Shown: positions 20,078 to 29,225 of the stretch, in pieces
Layout of the letters: each line of letters begins with the position of its first letter
Numbering within the stretch: position 1 is the stretch's first letter
Assembly: GCA_016713535.1 (NCBI GenBank)
Contig: JADJOY010000016.1
Location: forward strand, 173,819-237,818
From: JADJOY01 sp016713535 [NCBI: Deltaproteobacteria bacterium]
Lineage (GTDB): Bacteria; JADJOY01
Length of the DNA stretch: 64,000 nucleotides
Reading direction: 5' to 3'
The notes under the pieces: generated by a model
What the model was told of the DNA's origin: nothing
Database searches by the model: none
What the model saw: the letters and a program-made list of their open reading frames with translations, nothing else
Program-made: the position numbers and the translations under genes

Positions 20078-20421
20078 GCCCGAGCAAGACCGAGATCCAT
20101 CGCAAGCTCGAGCCCGAGAGGCCCGCTCCCGCGCCACCGCCCATGCTGGGCAACCGCATCGCTCAGTACGTCACGAGCCTGGCGGTCCCCGTGGTGCTGG
20201 CCGCGTTCTGGTGGACCTACCACGTGGTTCTGCCGTCCGACGACGTGTCGTCGATGCGCACCCTGCGCAAGGAACGCGGTAGCTTCTCGGGCACCGTCGT
20301 CTTCGCGCAGAAATTCGTGGACGACTACAACCGCGCCAACGGCGAAACCCAGGACCAGCTGGAGAAGACTTACCTCTACCGCCGCTTGCTGCAGACGGGT
20401 ATCGTGCGACGGTCCGAGTGA
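20074..20421 (+). CDS. Single-pass membrane protein, hypothetical
   Basis: Protein of 115 residues starting at GTG 20074 in a GTGA overlap with the previous gene. ATG 20059 in the same frame is an alternative. A basic, proline-rich cytoplasmic N-terminus is followed by one membrane helix (about residues 29-52, ending VVLAAFWWTYHVVL). The outer or periplasmic part carries FAQKFVDDYNRANGETQ and ends LLQTGIVRR. No family is recognised. Tight overlaps on both sides support translation as part of the operon. Confidence 0.65.
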   Translation: MSPSKTEIHRKLEPERPAPAPPPMLGNRIAQYVTSLAVPVVLAAFWWTYHVVLPSDDVSSMRTLRKERGSFSGTVVFAQKFVDDYNRANGETQDQLEKTYLYRRLLQTGIVRRSE

Positions 20422-21278
20422 TGAATTCGATCTCCGTCACCGTGGAACTCCCGAGCATTCACCCCTCGCTCCCGTCGGTCGCGCGCCACGCGGTCGGGCT
20501 CGCGCTGATCGCGCTCGCGTCGTGCCGGGGCGCGACCGGCGACGAGGCCCGCTCGCAAGCCGCGCTCGAGGCGAGCCTCGCCGCGTGCGAGCAGCGCGTG
20601 GCGCAGCTCGAGGAGGACGATCGCTACCTGTTCGCCGAGGGCGCGGCCGACCTCGAGCGCGGCTGGAACACCACCGCCTGCGAGCGCTTCGAGACACTGC
20701 TCCGCCGCTTCCCACAGAGCCCGCTCGCCGCCGAGGCTCGCTCGCGGATGCAGCGCTGCGCGAGCGGGGCGCCCACGACCCCAGCCGGGCTCGCGACCGC
20801 CGCGACCGAGCCACCTCCTGCCGCGGTGGCCGCGGACGATGCCCGCTCGGGCGCGGCCGGCGCGGCCAGCGCCGCCACGACCAGCGCGCCCGACGCAGCT
20901 CCCCCCGCGGAGGACGCCAGCGCCCCCCTCGAGGTCACCCGCTCCTGGGTGAAGGAGGACCGCTTCGGCGTTCCGCTCGCCAACCTCAGGCTCACCAACC
21001 GTGGCGACCGCACCGTCGTGGGTTACAAGGTGGCACTGCGCTGCTACGATGAGCACGACACCGTCCTCAAGCACCTCACCAAGGGCACCCGATGGTTCGT
21101 GGCGGCCGGCGGTAGCCGCCAGGCCGGTCGGGGTGAGGCTTTCGCCGGCGGGCCGTGGCCCCTCACGGCGTTCCTGGGCACGACCCGCGTCGAGGCCGTG
21201 GTGTTGAGCGCCGACTTCGCGGACGGAACGACCTGGCAGCGCGACGACCTGTCCTCGTTCGGTATCGACAAGGAGTGA
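20421..21278 (+). CDS. Lipoprotein with helical N-domain and FxLYD-like C-domain
   Basis: Lipoprotein of 285 residues. ATG 20421 shares its A with the previous stop (TGATG). The signal peptide ends at lipobox LASC. A helical region with SLAACEQRVAQLEEDD and FETLLRRFPQSPLAAEAR resembles the YbgF/TPR type. An Ala/Pro/Thr-rich linker follows. The last 100 residues (LTNRGDRTVVGYKVALRCYD) resemble the beta-sandwich of FxLYD-type domains, in which a conserved protein describes how surface features change with context. Function unknown. Confidence 0.65.
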   Translation: MNSISVTVELPSIHPSLPSVARHAVGLALIALASCRGATGDEARSQAALEASLAACEQRVAQLEEDDRYLFAEGAADLERGWNTTACERFETLLRRFPQSPLAAEARSRMQRCASGAPTTPAGLATAATEPPPAAVAADDARSGAAGAASAATTSAPDAAPPAEDASAPLEVTRSWVKEDRFGVPLANLRLTNRGDRTVVGYKVALRCYDEHDTVLKHLTKGTRWFVAAGGSRQAGRGEAFAGGPWPLTAFLGTTRVEAVVLSADFADGTTWQRDDLSSFGIDKE

Positions 21279-21281
21279 TCC

Positions 21282-21413
21282 ATGTTGCTCTTGCTCGCGG
21301 CTTTCCTCCCGTTCTTGCTGATCGGCTTCCTGCTCTGGTACGGCTTGTTCCGCGCTGGCTCGACCATCGCCGAGCTCCTCAGCCCGTTCATCAAGAGCAC
21401 CGCTCCGGCCTGA
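21282..21413 (+). CDS. 43-residue membrane peptide
   Basis: A short ORF starting at ATG 21282, three bases after the upstream stop and six bases after AAGGAG. It reads MLLLLAAFLPFLLIGF, then LLWYGLFRAGSTIAELL and a short polar end. One or two hydrophobic segments fill most of it. The strong ribosome site and operon position argue that it is made. It may be an accessory peptide of the envelope proteins encoded upstream. No homologue is recognised. Confidence 0.6.
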   Translation: MLLLLAAFLPFLLIGFLLWYGLFRAGSTIAELLSPFIKSTAPA

Positions 21414-21514
21414 TGGCGCCGCGAGTGGCCGGTCGAGCCGTCCGCGCGGGCGAACGTCCGGGCGGTCCCGGGTCGGCGCAGGAGGGCGGCTCGCACGCCC
21501 TCGCCGCCTGAGCC

Positions 21515-22546
21515 ATGCGCCGCGCCCGGATCCTCGTCGTCGACGATCAGCTCCCCAACCGGGAGCTGCTGCGTCGCGTGCTGCAGCTCGAGGGCTACGA
21601 GATCAGCGAGGCCACCAACGGGCGCGAGGCGCTCGAGTCGGTGCGCGCGGCGCTGCCCGACCTGATCCTGCTCGACGCGCTGATGCCGGAGCTCGACGGC
21701 TTCGGCGTCGTCAGCGCGCTCAAGCGTGACCCGGCGACGCGGCTCGTGCCGATCGTGATGGTCACCACGCTCGAGACTCTCGCCAACAAGCTGCGCGCGG
21801 TCGACCTCGGTGTCGACGACTTCCTCAACAAACCGGTCAACCTGACCGAGCTCACCACCCGGGTGCGCTCGCTGCTCGCCCTCAAGCGCTTCACCGACGA
21901 GCTCGAGCACGCAGCGCGCGTACTCGAGAGCCTCGCGAGCGTGGTCGAGCGTCGCGACGGCTACACCGGGCTGCACTGCCAGCGCGTCGGCGCTTACGCG
22001 CGCCTGGTGGGCTCGGCGCTCGGGCTCGACGAGGAGACGCTCGACGTCGTGCGGCTGGGCGGCGTGCTCCACGACCTGGGCAAGGTGGCCATGCCCGACG
22101 AGGTCCTGCGCAAACCCGGCCGACTCACCGACGCCGAGCGCGCGCTGATCGAGACCCACGCACCGATCGGCGCGGACCTGTGCTTGCCGATGCGCACCAT
22201 GGAGCGCTCGGTGCCGATCCTGCGCCACCACCACGAGCGCCTCGACGGAACCGGTTACCCGGGCAAGCTGCGCGGCGAGCAGATCTCGCTCGAGGTGCGC
22301 GTCGTGACGGTGGTCGACATCTACGACGCGCTCAGCACCCGACGCCCGTACCGCGAGCCCACGCCGCCCGAGACCTCGATGCGGATCCTGCGCGAGGAGG
22401 CCGAGCGCGGGTGGTGGGACGAGCGCGTCGTCGAGTGCCTCGCCGACATGATCTCCGGCGGGCAGATCGCGTCCGTGGCGGAGACGGTGGAGGCGAGCGC
22501 CGCGCTTCGCGCCGTGGCGCCGCCGGATCCCAAAGCGGCCGGCTGA
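21515..22546 (+). CDS. Response regulator with HD-GYP phosphodiesterase domain
   Basis: Two-component output protein of 343 residues that probably hydrolyses cyclic di-GMP. Receiver domain at residues 1-120: acidic pocket VVDDQ, phospho-acceptor Asp in LILLDALMP, Thr in MVTT and Lys in NKPVN. HD-GYP domain at about 140-320: HD in LHDLGKVAMP, and HHHERLDGTGYP with the full GYP motif. A second metal-site segment, VVDIYDALSTRRPY, completes it. The sensor kinase is not nearby. A diguanylate cyclase lies at 53.4-54.5 kb. It is about 100 bases after the envelope operon and convergent with the sigma-54 regulator. Confidence 0.95.
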   Translation: MRRARILVVDDQLPNRELLRRVLQLEGYEISEATNGREALESVRAALPDLILLDALMPELDGFGVVSALKRDPATRLVPIVMVTTLETLANKLRAVDLGVDDFLNKPVNLTELTTRVRSLLALKRFTDELEHAARVLESLASVVERRDGYTGLHCQRVGAYARLVGSALGLDEETLDVVRLGGVLHDLGKVAMPDEVLRKPGRLTDAERALIETHAPIGADLCLPMRTMERSVPILRHHHERLDGTGYPGKLRGEQISLEVRVVTVVDIYDALSTRRPYREPTPPETSMRILREEAERGWWDERVVECLADMISGGQIASVAETVEASAALRAVAPPDPKAAG

Positions 22547-22569
22547 GCCGGCGCGACGCGCTCTCCGCC

Positions 22570-24103
22570 CTACATCACGTCGGCGCTCGGGTGATCGCGC
22601 AGCCCCGCGCAGGGGTCGGCGGGAATGCCGCCCGCGTCCTCGTCGTAGCGCAGCAGCTTGCGGTAGAGCGTCTTGGGATCGATCCCCAGCAGCTCGGCGG
22701 CGCGCTTGCGCTGCCCGCCGGTGATCGCGAGCGCGCGCTGGATGTGCACCCGCTCGAGCTCGTCGAGCGTGGGGAACGGGCCCTCCGCCGCGGGCGCGCT
22801 CACGGGCGCGACGGCGACCGGAGGCACGGGAGTGAGCGCGGCGCTCGCCTCGAACGGCGCACCCGGCAGCACCGCCTGGATCGGCGCGGATGCGCTCAGG
22901 TGACGGATCGTCGCGGGCAGGTTGTCGACCGTGACCTCGACGCCCCGGGTCAGCGCCACCGCGTATTCGATGGCGTTCTGGAGCTCGCGGACGTTGCCCG
23001 GCCACGAGTACGCGGCGAGCGTCTCGATCGCCGCAGGAGAGATCCCGGTCACGTTGGGCCGATCGACGCGGATCGCGGCCTGCTCGACGAAGTGCATCGC
23101 GAGCAGCGGGATGTCCTCGAGCCGCTCGCGTAGCGGCGGCAGCGGCAGGCACACGACGTTGAGCCGGAAGTAGAGGTCCTGGCGCAGCCGGCCCGCGCGC
23201 AGCGCCGCGTCGAGGTCCTGGTTGGAGGCCGCGATCACGCGTACGTCGATCGGGATCGGCTGGGTGCTGCCGACCGGCACCACCTCACGCTCCTGCAACA
23301 CGCGCAGCAGCTTGACCTGCGCCGACGCCGGCATCTCCGTGACCTCGTCGAGAAAGATCGTGCCGCCGCTGGCGTCGCGGAAGTAGCCGGCCTTGTCGGC
23401 CATCGCGCCGGTGAAGGCGCCGCGCACGTGCCCGAAGAGCTCTCTCGAAGATCTCGCGCACGATCGCGCCGCAGTTCACCGCCACGAACGGACCGTTGGC
23501 GCGCTTCGACTGGAAGTGGATGGTGCGCGCGAGCACCTCCTTGCCGGTGCCGCTCTCGCCGTTGACGAGGATCGTCGAGTCGGTCATGGCGAAGCGCTCG
23601 ACCAGGTCGTAGAGCTCCTGCATCGCGGGCGCTTTCCCGTAGAAGCGGCCGAGGTGGTAGCGGGTGCGCAGCTCCTTCCTCAGCGTGTGGATCTCGCGCA
23701 CCATCGAGCGCCGCTCGAGGGCCTTCGCCACGGAGAGGGAGAGCTCTTCCAGGTCGAACGGCTTCACCAGGAAGTCGAGCGCGCCCTGCTTCATCGCCTC
23801 GATGGCGTCGTGCACCGTGCCGTGGGCGGTGATGATGATGACCTCGACCTCGGGCTGGCGCGCCTTCACCTCACGCAGCAGGTCGAGCCCCTGGAGCTCG
23901 GGCATGCGCAGGTCGGTGACCACCACGTCGAATTCGCCCAGATCGAGCAGCTCGAGGGCGGCGCGGCCGTCGCTGGCCTCCTCGACGTCGTAGCCGTCGC
24001 GATCGAGCACTCGTCGGCACAGGGCGCGGATCGGCGGCTCGTCGTCGACCACCAGGACGTGGGGGGACCGGGGACCGCGAGAGCCGTTCGTCGGAGGAGC
24101 CAT
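22570..24103 (-). CDS. Sigma-54-dependent response regulator, NtrC family (one frameshift)
   Basis: Transcription activator of about 510 residues with all three NtrC-type domains. The receiver spans residues 1-130 ([34 protein letters not shown]). The AAA+ domain has Walker A GESGTGKE, a GAFTGA loop (sigma-54 contact), [24 protein letters not shown] and [10 protein letters not shown]. The C-terminus is a Fis-type helix-turn-helix, [19 protein letters not shown]. The frame breaks near 23440, just before GAFTGA. Comparison with the usual ESELFGH block suggests two bases are missing, so a consensus error is likely. Target genes unknown. Confidence 0.88.
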
Positions 24104-24184
24104 GGTGGCGTCGCCGTTCGCTCCGGAGAGTCGGACCGTGGCGCACCCACGTGCATCCGGCCACCCACCGTGAACGGTGCATTT

Positions 24185-24211
24185 CGCCCGCTCACCACTA
24201 GTGATCGGGCG
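24185..24211. promoter_or_regulatory. Inverted repeat upstream of the SRAP gene
   Basis: CGCCCG (24185-24190) and CGGGCG (24206-24211) flank TCAC-CACTA-GTGA, giving a near-continuous 27-base palindrome. It lies between the divergent sigma-54 regulator (start 24103) and the SRAP gene (start 24277). It could be an operator for either gene. No known binding consensus is recognised. Confidence 0.4.
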
Positions 24212-24276
24212 GCTCCCCTAAAACTTGAGGGTCCCGCACCGACGAAATCGTCCGGTTGGGAGATAATGGTCCTGAG

Positions 24277-24990
24277 ATGTGCGGGCGATTCACCCTGACC
24301 CAGGATCGCAAGTCGATCGTCGAGGACCTCGAGGTCGCGGAGTGGAGCGCGGCCGGCGAGCACCGGCCGCGCTTCAACGTCGCGCCCACGCAGTCGGCGC
24401 TGGTGCTCACGTGGTCGGACGAGGCCCCCGGCTCGCACCGCGCCGTGCGCGACATGCGCTGGGGGCTGGTGCCGGGGTGGGCGAAAGACCCGGCGATCGC
24501 TTCCAAGCTCATCAACGCCCGCGGCGAATCGATCGCCGAGAAACCCTCGTTCCGGAACCTCGTCGGCCGGCGCCGCTGCGCGGTCATCACCGACGGGTTC
24601 TTCGAGTGGAAGAAGGACGGCAAGGCGAGCGTCCCGCACTACATCCACGACCCCGCCGGCAAGGCGCTGCCGATGGCGGGGCTGTGGGACGTGTGGAAGG
24701 CGCCCGACGACACCTATCTCACGACCTTCACCATCGTGACGACCGAGGCGCGCTCCGACATCACCTTCCTCCACGATCGGATGCCCGTGATCCTCGCCCG
24801 CGACGACCTCGACACCTGGCTGGACGTGGCGCACGTGCCGAAGGAGAAGGCGCTCGCCCTGGTGAAGGCGTACGCGGGACCGCTCGAGACGTTCCCGGTC
24901 TCGAAGCTCGTGAACTCGGTGCGCTACGACTCGGCGGAGATCATCCGCCGCGCCGACCCGGAGGTCGGCACCCAGGGCAGCCTGTTCTAG
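24277..24990 (+). CDS. SRAP/HMCES-family DNA-protein crosslinking protein (YedK-like)
   Basis: Shields abasic sites in single-stranded DNA by forming a thiazolidine crosslink through its N-terminal Cys. ATG 24277 gives MCGRFTL, so Cys2 is exposed after Met removal. In-frame starts upstream would bury it. Family blocks follow: PRFNVAPTQ, WGLVPGWAKD, INARGESI, RRCAVITDGFFEWKK and LHDRMPVIL with the catalytic His. It has 237 residues, the usual length. The gene is monocistronic. Confidence 0.93.
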   Translation: MCGRFTLTQDRKSIVEDLEVAEWSAAGEHRPRFNVAPTQSALVLTWSDEAPGSHRAVRDMRWGLVPGWAKDPAIASKLINARGESIAEKPSFRNLVGRRRCAVITDGFFEWKKDGKASVPHYIHDPAGKALPMAGLWDVWKAPDDTYLTTFTIVTTEARSDITFLHDRMPVILARDDLDTWLDVAHVPKEKALALVKAYAGPLETFPVSKLVNSVRYDSAEIIRRADPEVGTQGSLF

Positions 24991-25021
24991 CGCGTCGCGC
25001 GGCAACGCTCTCGCGACCCGG

Positions 25022-25127
25022 CACCTGCCGCACCGCAGGTGTAGCGGCGGGCGCGAGCCCGCCGAGACTCGAAACCACGCGCGAACGATCGGGCCTGCGG
25101 CCCGGCGGCCTCGCGGCCGCCGCTACG
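25022..25127. repeat. Palindromic elements in the SRAP-M16 gap
   Basis: A short hairpin with arms CACCTGC / GCAGGTG lies at 25022-25041. A family-B element starts at 25041: GTAGCGGCGGGC, GCGA loop, GCCCGCC. An inverted element at 25092-25127 ends CGCCGCTACG, with arms GGCGGCC / GGCCGCC. The remaining bases to 25255 show only the ribosome site of the next gene. Confidence 0.55.
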
Positions 25128-25255
25128 AGCCGCACCTGAGATCCCGGCCGCACTCGATCGCGCCTCTTCCTTGCCTCGCTCGAGACCCCGCGGGTAACTT
25201 GCCAGATGCGCGTTTTTCCCGTGATTTCGCGGCCCCACGCGCACCGAAGGAGCAC

Positions 25256-27904
25256 GTGGATACGACCCTTGCGAAGGACTCCCGCGGCGCGGGACACGCC
25301 ACCTTGGCCGCCGGCCTCTTCGAGCCGGTGCGCTGGGTGCTCCCCAACGGACTCAAGGTGCTGGTGGCCGAGGATCGCTCGGCGCCGGTGGTGGCGGTGC
25401 AGGTGTGGGTCGCGACCGGCAGCGCCGACGAGCTGCCGCACGAGTCGGGGCTCGCGCACCTCCACGAGCACATGCTCTTCAAGGGCACGGCGCGGCGCGG
25501 CCTCGGGGAGATCGCGCGCGAGATCGAGGGCGCGGGCGGCGACATCAACGCCTACACCAGCAAGGACTCGACCGTTTACCACGTGGTGATCGCGAGCCGG
25601 TTCGTCGACACCGCGCTCGACGTGCTCGCGGACGCGATCTTCTCGAGCTCGTTCGACGCCACCGAGCTCGCCCGCGAGCTCGAGGTGGTCCACGAGGAGT
25701 ACCGGCGCGGCGAGGACATGCCGGACCGCAAGATCTACGAGCTGCTCTTCGAGCACGCGTACGTACGCCACCCGTACCGCCTCTCCACCATCGGCGACCC
25801 CGCCGTCTTCACCCGCCTCACCCGTGACGACGTCCAGGCCTTCTTCCACAAGTGGTACGTGCCGCGGAACCTCACGCTGGTGGTGACCGGCGACGTCGAC
25901 GCGGAGGCCCTGCGGCCGCGCATCGACGAGCTGTTCGGGCGCGCCGCCGACGTGCCCATCCCCGAGCGCCCGCGCGTCCCCGAGCCGCGACCCGCCGGCC
26001 TGCGTGTCCACGTCGCGCGCGGACCGTACAAGAAGACGCTTCTCTACATGGGCTTCCCCGCGCCCGCGATCCGCGAGGCGGACGTGGCGCCGGTGGACGT
26101 CCTCGCCGCGGTGCTCGGCGACGGCGACAGCTCGCGGCTGTGGCGCGACGTGAAGGAGCGCGCCGAGCTGGTGCACTCGATCTTCACCTACGCGATGACG
26201 CCGCGCGACCGCGGGCTCTTCGTGGTCGGCCTCGAGCTCGACCCCGCCAACCTCGAGGACGCGATCCACGCCACCTTCGAGCAGCTCCACGAGGTGCGCC
26301 GCGCCCCCATCCCGCACGCCGAGCTGGTCAAGGCGCTGGGCGTGATCGAGAGCGACTTCGTCTACGAGAAGGAGTCCGCGCAAGGCGCGGCGCGGGCACT
26401 CGGCTTCTACGAGAGCCTCGCCGACGACTGGCGCTTCGAGGCGCGCTACCTCGAGAGCCTGCGCGCGGTGAAGTCCACCGAGGTCCTGGAGGTGGCGCAG
26501 CGCTACCTCACCGTCGATCAGCTCACCGCGGTGCTGCTCCTGCCCGACGACGAGCGCCCCGAGCTCGACGACGCGGCGCTCGCGCGGCTCCTCGGCGGGG
26601 CCGAGAGCGCCTTCGAGCGCGCCGACGCGAGCACCGTGACGCGCGAGCAGGACTTCGTCGTCGAGCGCTTCTCGAACGGCATGGAGCTCCTGATCCGCCA
26701 GCGTCCGGGCGTCGAGGTGGTGTCGCTCTCGGCGGTGTTCCTGGGCGGCGTGCGGGTCGAGCCGAAGGGCAAGGCCGGCATCTCGAGCTTCGTCGGCTCC
26801 ACCCTCACGCGCGGCACCCAGACGCTCGACGCCGAGGACATCGCGCGCGCCGTCGACGAGATGGCGGGCGGGCTCGATGGCTTCTCGGGGCGCAACAGCT
26901 TCGGCGCGCGGGCGCACTTCCTGAGCAAGCACTTCGAGCAAGCTCTCGACCTCATGGCCGAGGTGCTCATGCACCCGACCTTCCCCGAGGACGAGGTCGA
27001 GAAGGAGCGCGTCGACATCCTCCACGACATCGAGGCGCGCGAGGACGACCTCGCGCGGATCGCCTTCGAGGTCATGCAGGCCGAGCTCTACGGCGATCAC
27101 CCCGCGGCGAACCCCACCATGGGCACCCTCGAGAGCGTGTCCACGATCACCGCCGACGACCTGCGCGCGTTCCACGCCGAGCACGCCCGCCCCAGCAACC
27201 TGGTGCTCGCGGTGGTCGGCAACGTCGACCCCGAGCGGGTCCGGAACGCGGTCCACGCGCGCCTCGCCACGTGGTCGACCGAGCCTCACCGGGCGCCCGC
27301 CGTGGCGGAGGTCCCCGCGCTCACCGAGGTCAAGCGCGCCTTCCGCCCTGCCGAGGACAAGCAGCAGAGCCACATCGTGCTGGCGTTCCCCGGCGTTCGC
27401 CTCGACCACCCCGACCGCTTCGCGCTGGAGGTGATGTCGACGGTCCTCTCCGGCCAGGGCGGGCGGCTCTTCCTCGAGCTGCGTGACAAGCAGAGCCTCG
27501 CCTACACGGTGTTCTCGTTCACCCGCGATGGGCTCGAGCCCGGCTACGTCGGCGCCTACATCGCCACCTCGCCCGAGAAGGCGGTGCAGGGCATGGACGG
27601 GCTCGCGCGCGAGCTGCGCGCCGTGGCCGAGAACGGCATCACCGACGACGAGCTCGAGTGGGCGAAGCGCAACCTGGTCGGCTGCTTCGAGATCTCGCTG
27701 CAGTCGTCGGCCGGTCAGGCCGAGGCGTTCAGCCTCTACGAGGCCTACGGGCTCGGCTATCGCGAGTACCTCGCCTACCCGGAACGGGTGCTCGAGGTGA
27801 CCGGCGCGGACGTGGCGCGGGTGGCGCGCGGCTACCTCGACCCGGGCAAGATGGTGCTCGCCGTCGTCGGCCCCGAAGACGTCTCCTCCACCTTCCGATG
27901 GTGA
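25256..27904 (+). CDS. M16 family zinc metalloprotease (two-domain pitrilysin-like)
   Basis: Zinc protease of 882 residues made of two M16 units in one chain. The N-terminal unit has the inverted zinc motif H68-LH-E71-H72 (HLHEHMLFKG) and a distal Glu ligand in EVVHEEYRRGED. The C-terminal unit lacks HxxEH (ISSFVGSTLTRGTQ) and should serve as the non-catalytic half, as in fused PqqL/PPP-type enzymes. No clear signal peptide is seen. GTG 25256 is chosen for the GAAGGAG site just before it and the distance to LPNGLKVLVAED. TTG 25199 is an alternative. A small ORF follows four bases after its stop. Confidence 0.9.
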   Translation: MDTTLAKDSRGAGHATLAAGLFEPVRWVLPNGLKVLVAEDRSAPVVAVQVWVATGSADELPHESGLAHLHEHMLFKGTARRGLGEIAREIEGAGGDINAYTSKDSTVYHVVIASRFVDTALDVLADAIFSSSFDATELARELEVVHEEYRRGEDMPDRKIYELLFEHAYVRHPYRLSTIGDPAVFTRLTRDDVQAFFHKWYVPRNLTLVVTGDVDAEALRPRIDELFGRAADVPIPERPRVPEPRPAGLRVHVARGPYKKTLLYMGFPAPAIREADVAPVDVLAAVLGDGDSSRLWRDVKERAELVHSIFTYAMTPRDRGLFVVGLELDPANLEDAIHATFEQLHEVRRAPIPHAELVKALGVIESDFVYEKESAQGAARALGFYESLADDWRFEARYLESLRAVKSTEVLEVAQRYLTVDQLTAVLLLPDDERPELDDAALARLLGGAESAFERADASTVTREQDFVVERFSNGMELLIRQRPGVEVVSLSAVFLGGVRVEPKGKAGISSFVGSTLTRGTQTLDAEDIARAVDEMAGGLDGFSGRNSFGARAHFLSKHFEQALDLMAEVLMHPTFPEDEVEKERVDILHDIEAREDDLARIAFEVMQAELYGDHPAANPTMGTLESVSTITADDLRAFHAEHARPSNLVLAVVGNVDPERVRNAVHARLATWSTEPHRAPAVAEVPALTEVKRAFRPAEDKQQSHIVLAFPGVRLDHPDRFALEVMSTVLSGQGGRLFLELRDKQSLAYTVFSFTRDGLEPGYVGAYIATSPEKAVQGMDGLARELRAVAENGITDDELEWAKRNLVGCFEISLQSSAGQAEAFSLYEAYGLGYREYLAYPERVLEVTGADVARVARGYLDPGKMVLAVVGPEDVSSTFRW

Positions 27905-27908
27905 CCCG

Positions 27909-28091
27909 ATGAAGCTCTCACGCTGGATCGAGGACCGGCTGCTGCGCTGGGTGGCTGACCAGGCGGTCGCGACCGCGGTGCAGCTCGGCCACAATCGACT
28001 GCCACTCGGCGAGACCGACGTCTCCGACCATCCCGACGACGAAGTGATGATCGTCGACGCCGGCGACCCCGAGGCGCAGCCGCCGAGCTGA
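27909..28091 (+). CDS. Small hypothetical protein after the M16 gene
   Basis: A 60-residue ORF begins four bases after the protease stop. It has an amphipathic basic N-terminus (MKLSRWIEDRLLRWVADQAV) and an acidic C-terminus (SDHPDDEVMIVDAGD). No family is recognised. The close spacing and normal codon use support expression with the protease, but it could be spurious. Confidence 0.45.
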   Translation: MKLSRWIEDRLLRWVADQAVATAVQLGHNRLPLGETDVSDHPDDEVMIVDAGDPEAQPPS

Positions 28092-28120
28092 GCGGACCTC
28101 CGACCGTCGCGATCCACACC

Positions 28121-28239
28121 GGCGGCCGACGGAGCGGCCGCGCTCCAGCCACTCGAGCAACCTCCCGAGCGGGCGCCCGACCGGCCCACACAACGCTCCT
28201 CACTCGTCGGAGCGTAGGGGCGGGCGTGAGCCCGCCCGC
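28121..28239. repeat. Family-A and family-B palindromic elements
   Basis: A family-A copy on the minus strand (28121-28149) has arms GCGGCCG / CGGCCGC around CTCCGT and the lead CTGGAG. A family-B copy on the plus strand (28213-28239) reads GTAGGGGCGGGC, GTGA loop, GCCCGCCC. The gap otherwise lacks signals. Confidence 0.6.
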
Positions 28240-28308
28240 AGCACGAGCGCCGCGATCAAGACCGGCGGCCAGGCCGTGACAAGACGCCTGCTTCGCCGCT
28301 GGCGGTTG

Positions 28309-28467
28309 CTAACGCGGCCGGCGATCCCGCAGCGTGGCCGCGACGTAGAGCCCGATACCGAGCACCAAGAGCCCGGTTCGGAACACCCACTGCGCCCGGT
28401 TCGGATCCGTGATCGGGCTCTGCAAGGCACGCGGGTCGGGCGTCGCTGGGGATCGGCGCTCATCCAT
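28309..28467 (-). CDS. 52-residue single-pass membrane protein
   Basis: A short ORF starting at ATG 28467, three bases after the stop of the DUF5063-like gene. It has a polar N-terminus (MDERRSPATPDPRALQS), one membrane helix (WVFRTGLLVLGIGLYVAATL) and a basic end (RDRRPR), giving N-outside / C-inside by the positive-inside rule. No homologue is recognised. Codon use is normal and the operon position supports it. Confidence 0.5.
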   Translation of the reverse strand: MDERRSPATPDPRALQSPITDPNRAQWVFRTGLLVLGIGLYVAATLRDRRPR

Positions 28468-28470
28468 GGA

Positions 28471-29056
28471 TCAAACCTTTCGTGATCGCGTGACGGTTGC
28501 AGCCAGCTTGCGCGTCTTGTCGGACGGCATCGGGGGCGGCGGGCCGTAGTCGTGGTTCTCGCGCAGCCAGTGGAGCGCAGCGATCGCCGCGACCGCGTGT
28601 CCACCCCAATGGTGCTTCGCACTCCAACGCCATTGATAGACCGCATCGGCGCGGTCGCCGGCATCCCAGATTCGGAGACCTTCCGCCACGTCGACGTAGA
28701 TATCGGCGAAGTCGACGCACAGAAGCCCCACCGTGCTCCCGCGGTCCAAGCGATCGTAGGCATCGAAGATCTGCATGTAGTGCGTCCTGCGTCCGAGACG
28801 CCGGTAGAGCCCGTTACGCACCTTCGTCCAGCTTCGGAGGTTGTGCTTCGATCGCGCCGGAAGAGGTCGTCCGACGACTCGATGTCGGGAGAGCGACGCC
28901 GCGCGCATAGAGCTCGGGCAAGAGCACATGAAGCGCTGCGAGGAGCTCCCGGATCGGCGTCTTCTCGTGCTCGCCGACGAGCGCGCAGTAGCGGCGCGCG
29001 CACTCAACGAAGCGCTTCGCTTCGGGCGGAATCTTGATCTTCGGCGCTCGGCTCAT
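28471..29056 (-). CDS. DUF5063-like protein (one frameshift)
   Basis: Cytoplasmic protein of about 195 residues and unknown function. ATG 29056 gives FVECARRYCALVGEHEKT and LLAALHVLLPELYARGV, the helical N-terminus of DUF5063 proteins. Near 28835 the frame shifts. The other frame continues KVRNGLYRRLG, THYMQIFDAYD, LCVDFADIYVDVAEGLRIW and WGGHAVAAIAALHWL to the stop at 28471. The two parts together match the family's usual length and order. It is followed at three bases by a small membrane protein gene. Confidence 0.65.
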
Positions 29057-29115
29057 CGCGATCTCGCGATCTCGATCCTCTCACGCCCGCAGCCTCGACG
29101 CCGCCTTCCACGCCA

Positions 29116-29143
29116 GGCGGCCGACGGAGCGGCCGCGCTCCAG
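29116..29143 (-). repeat. Family-A palindromic element
   Basis: Almost identical to the copy at 28121 about 1 kb away: lead CTGGAG, arms GCGGCCG / CGGCCGC, loop CTCCGT, on the minus strand. It lies in the gap between two minus-strand genes. The rest of the gap (29144-29225) shows no clear feature. Confidence 0.6.
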
Positions 29144-29225
29144 CGGCTCGATCCCGACTCGTTCACGGCGCGCCGGAGGCCACGCCCTCCAGACCGTGGG
29201 TCAGGGTCGCCACACTCTCCCCCGC

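Noticed and set aside
24104-24276. Sigma-54 (-24/-12) promoter in front of the SRAP gene
   Set aside because: TGGCGCACCCACGTGCA has GG and GC elements 11 bases apart instead of 10 and lies about 140 bases away from the gene.
24941-28189. 1082-residue open frame on the minus strand opposite the M16 protease gene
   Set aside because: It is antisense to a clear protease gene and its translation is low-complexity Arg/Ala/Gly-rich, an effect of high GC.
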